This document shows positions 5,588 to 5,623 of a stretch of DNA of 5,623 bases, in pieces. Source of the stretch: an uncultured Clostridia bacterium (GTDB taxonomy: Bacteria > Bacillota > Clostridia > Oscillospirales > Ruminococcaceae); assembly GCA_944388825.1 (NCBI GenBank), contig CALXKG010000161.1, positions 1 through 5,623 on the forward strand. Direction: 5' to 3'. Each line of letters starts with the position of its first letter. The first letter of the stretch is position 1. The position numbers were made by a program, and so were the translations under genes. Under the pieces are notes generated by a model. It saw nothing but the letters and a program-made list of their open reading frames with translations, had not been told where the DNA came from and made no database searches.

Positions 5588-5623
5588 AGTGGATTCGACC
5601 TTTCCGCTGAAATTTCGATTGGG

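Noticed and set aside
1..5623. CRISPR array, tRNA/rRNA gene, prophage or transposase gene
   Set aside because: No regularly spaced repeats, no cloverleaf-like or rRNA sequence, and no integrase or transposase motif was seen on either strand.

Overview
The window looks like chromosomal DNA from a GC-rich Firmicute, most likely a gut-type Clostridia of the Oscillospirales/Ruminococcaceae kind. The evidence is strong AAGGAGG-type ribosome binding sites, a TTG start, GC-rich hairpin terminators, a dispersed-type hairpin repeat, and the gene families present. The taxonomic placement is inference. Five complete genes all lie on the minus strand, and the 3' end of a sixth enters from the left on the plus strand.

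Left edge (1-170): the last 33 codons of a YafQ-family toxin of a type II toxin-antitoxin system, followed by a strong hairpin terminator. The terminator is shared with the convergent gene on the other strand.

171-2042 (minus strand): a two-gene unit. A YkgJ-type CxxCxxCC cysteine-cluster protein comes first (1315-2001), then a FliB-like 'flagellin lysine-N-methylase' family protein (171-1256). The two share the same cysteine skeleton and look like distant relatives kept side by side. No flagellar gene is visible. A terminator hairpin sits directly in front of the first gene's ribosome binding site and can be redrawn as a competing hairpin around that site, so attenuation is possible.

2043-2224: a non-coding gap holding a compact element of three perfect hairpins (2090-2160), flanked by a 10-bp AT-rich direct repeat, and the terminator of the next gene.

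2225-4146 (minus strand): the conserved pair of an ACT-domain protein (UPF0237 type, 3807-4076) and a PFL/DUF711 (UPF0210) protein (2225-3610). A good sigma-A-type promoter (TTGCAA, 17 bp, TATAAT) drives the ACT gene. An unusually long 196-bp spacer with two A/T-armed hairpins separates the two genes. The function of this pair is not established; an amino-acid or small-molecule sensing ACT protein acting with the PFL protein is the natural guess.

4201-5587 (minus strand): a bleomycin hydrolase/PepC-type C1 cysteine aminopeptidase with all catalytic residues and the typical C-terminal tail, followed by its own hairpin terminator. It is probably a separate transcription unit whose promoter lies beyond the right edge.

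The window is mostly ordinary housekeeping-type DNA. The most noteworthy points are the uncharacterised ACT/PFL pair, the paired cysteine-cluster proteins, the possible attenuator and the hairpin repeat. I see no evidence for a defence island, prophage or CRISPR array.
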